From positions 1 through 33,014 of the forward strand of contig REBP01000206.1 in assembly GCA_007692665.1 (NCBI GenBank): 33,014 nt of DNA, read 5' to 3'. Below are positions 31,661 through 33,014 of the stretch, piece by piece. The first letter of the stretch is position 1. Every line of letters begins with the position of its first letter. The notes under the pieces were generated by a model. That model saw nothing but the letters and a program-made list of their open reading frames with translations. It was not told the DNA's origin and did not search any database. The translations under genes and the position numbers were made by a program. This stretch comes from Gemmatimonadales bacterium (lineage in GTDB: Bacteria; Gemmatimonadota; Gemmatimonadetes; Longimicrobiales; Gaopeijiaceae).

Positions 31661-33014
31661 CGGGGGCGACAGGAGTGAGCGGAGTGAGCGGAGTGGCCGG
31701 AGTGCCCGGAGTCCGCGGAACCGGGGCACGACGCCGCGCCACCGGATTCCTTTTCCTGCTCTGCCCGGTGTTTCTCGCCGCGTGCGGGCCGGCGCCGCTC
31801 GCCCAGGGACCGGCCCCGGCAGCGGAGGAGCGCTCCCGCTGGGCGGTCCCCCTGGAGCTGGAGAATCTCGAGGAGATTCGCCCGGAGGTCGCGGGACTCC
31901 ACGGGGCCGTGGTGGCGGGGCATCCCCTGGCGGCGGCGGCCGGGTACGAGGTGCTCCGGGCGGGGGGCAATGCCGCCGACGCCGCCGTCACCATGGCCGC
32001 CGTCCTCGCCGTCGTTCGCCCGCACATGAACGGGGTCGGCGGAGACGCCTTCGCCCTCTTCCTCGATGCCGGCGGCACCGGAGCCCGAGGGGCGGGGGTG
32101 AGGGTTCTGAACGGCTCCGGAAGGGCGGGCGCCCTGGCCGACCCCGCCTTCTTCCAGGCCGCAGGGCGAGAGACGATGCCGGGATCCGGGGCACTTTCGG
32201 TGACCGTCCCCGGGGCCGTTTCGGCATGGGCCGAGGCCCTGGCCGAACACGGCACCTTCACGCTGGCGCAGGCCCTCGCCCCTGCCATCCGGCTCGCCGA
32301 GGAGGGCTTCGTGGTGTCGCCCACGCTGGCCGCCGACCTGTCGGGCGCCACCCGGCTGAACCGGCCCGGCCAGGACCTTTATGCACCCGGGGGGGAACCC
32401 CTCCGGGCCGGAGCCGTGCTCCGGAACCCCGCCCTGGCCCGGACGCTTCGCGCCGTGGCCGACGAAGGTCCGCAGGCCATGTACGGGGGATCGGTCGGGG
32501 CGGCCCTCGCGACGTTCCTCGAGACCGAGGGGAGTCCGCTCCGGCTGGCGGACTTCGGGGCCCACCGGGCGACATGGGAAGCCCCGGTCTCCATGGAGTT
32601 CCTGGGGCGAACCGTTCACACCACGGGGCCCAACAGCCAGGGCTTCGTCCTCCTCCAGACCCTCGGAATCGTCGACGCGCTGGGGCTCGAGGGAAAGCAT
32701 TCCCTCTCGCCCGGGCTTCTCCACGAACTGGTGGAGGCCAGGAAGCTCGCCTTCGCCGACCGGGACCGCTGGCTGGCGGACGCGGACCACGCCCCCGCCC
32801 CCATGGCCCGGCTCCTGGACAGGGAGTACCTGGCCGGCCGCGCCGCCCTCATCGGGGACTCCGCCGCCACCTCCCGGGGGGCCGGCTTCGGTGACCCGCT
32901 CCCCGGCCAGGGACAGGAGGCGGCGGACGGCGACGGCGACACCGTCTACCTCATGGCCGTGGACGCCGACGGCAACGCCGTGAGCTGGATCCAGAGCCTC
33001 TTCTCGAGCTTCGG
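31657..33014 (+). CDS. ggt: Gamma-glutamyltranspeptidase family protein 2 (lipoprotein, truncated by window edge)
   Basis: The frame runs from GTG 31657 to the end of the window without a stop, 452 codons. After a repetitive start (VSG, VSG, VAG, VPG, VRG) comes an Arg-rich lipoprotein signal, GARRRATGFLFLLCPVFLAAC, with lipobox LAAC (C43). The large-subunit motifs match GGT 1 in order: VVAGHPLAAAAGYEVLRAGG, NAADAAVTMAAVLAVVRPHM, NGVGGDAFALFL, VTVPGAVSAWAEALAEHGTF, TTGPNSQGFVLLQTLGIVDA and LLHELVEARKLAFADRDRW. Cleavage occurs before Thr429 in GDGDTVYLMAVDADGNAVS, the predicted nucleophile. In-frame GTG codons at 31675, 31684, 31693 and 31702 are alternative starts. It is co-translated with acylase 2. 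The small subunit beyond Ser-Phe lies outside the window. Confidence 0.92.
   Translation, partial: MTGATGVSGVSGVAGVPGVRGTGARRRATGFLFLLCPVFLAACGPAPLAQGPAPAAEERSRWAVPLELENLEEIRPEVAGLHGAVVAGHPLAAAAGYEVLRAGGNAADAAVTMAAVLAVVRPHMNGVGGDAFALFLDAGGTGARGAGVRVLNGSGRAGALADPAFFQAAGRETMPGSGALSVTVPGAVSAWAEALAEHGTFTLAQALAPAIRLAEEGFVVSPTLAADLSGATRLNRPGQDLYAPGGEPLRAGAVLRNPALARTLRAVADEGPQAMYGGSVGAALATFLETEGSPLRLADFGAHRATWEAPVSMEFLGRTVHTTGPNSQGFVLLQTLGIVDALGLEGKHSLSPGLLHELVEARKLAFADRDRWLADADHAPAPMARLLDREYLAGRAALIGDSAATSRGAGFGDPLPGQGQEAADGDGDTVYLMAVDADGNAVSWIQSLFSSF
31672..31716 (+). repeat. 9-bp tandem repeat creating repeated SD-plus-GTG start units
   Basis: Five units: GGAGTGAGC (31672), GGAGTGAGC (31681), GGAGTGGCC (31690), GGAGTGCCC (31699) and GGAGTCCGC (31708). 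The first four each contain an in-frame GTG, and each GGAG lies eight bases before the GTG of the next unit but one start position. The stretch therefore offers several stacked ribosome-site/start combinations at the head of the GGT 2 gene. Confidence 0.75.

Overview
The window is a GC-rich chromosomal segment from a Gram-negative bacterium. A TonB-dependent outer-membrane receptor, an RND efflux pair, Sec and Tat signal peptides and several lipoprotein signals all point to two membranes. Secreted penicillin-acylase and gamma-glutamyltranspeptidase genes, a LemA/DUF2207 pair, an FeS-type photolyase, and GTG or possibly leaderless starts would suit Gemmatimonadota or a similar soil or marine lineage. 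That placement is an inference from gene style, not from a marker gene. I see no rRNA, tRNA, CRISPR array, integrase or insertion sequence.

Layout. Bases 1-3136 carry haem and redox functions: the 3' end of protoporphyrinogen oxidase (+) runs into ferrochelatase (-), with a GlcD-type FAD-linked oxidase upstream of ferrochelatase. Bases 3133-3516 hold a C-terminal-looking beta-barrel remnant, a 9-bp tandem repeat and a hairpin. Bases 3517-9672 (-) carry a large ATPase regulator with its SARP/BTAD module at the C-terminus and a TonB-dependent receptor, separated by a strong hairpin. Bases 9947-14075 (+) carry lemA, a DUF2207 membrane protein and a Tat-exported amidase. Bases 14167-15804 (-) encode an FeS (6-4)-type photolyase, divergent from a voltage-gated-type potassium channel (15871-16791, +). 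Bases 16857-19662 (+) hold a membrane protein, a small winged-helix regulator and a DUF4173 membrane protein. Two identical 14-bp sites flank this set, one in front of each transcription unit. Bases 19734-24115 (+) are an RND adaptor lipoprotein and its permease.

The right third (24147-33014) is the most distinctive part. Two penicillin-acylase-family lipoproteins and two gamma-glutamyltranspeptidases form two pairs reading away from one 245-bp control region. The minus arm is jelly-roll protein, GGT, acylase; the plus arm is acylase, GGT, the last running off the window. All five carry export signals, so together they look like an envelope-located amide-hydrolysing locus. The two acylases are clearly different from each other, so this is not a recent duplication.

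Recurring structure: three gene junctions use the overlap GTGA (3133-3136, 10492-10495, 31657-31660), and short in-phase tandem repeats sit at gene ends or starts (1563, 3352, 6827, 31672). No stretch over 300 bases lacks a gene.
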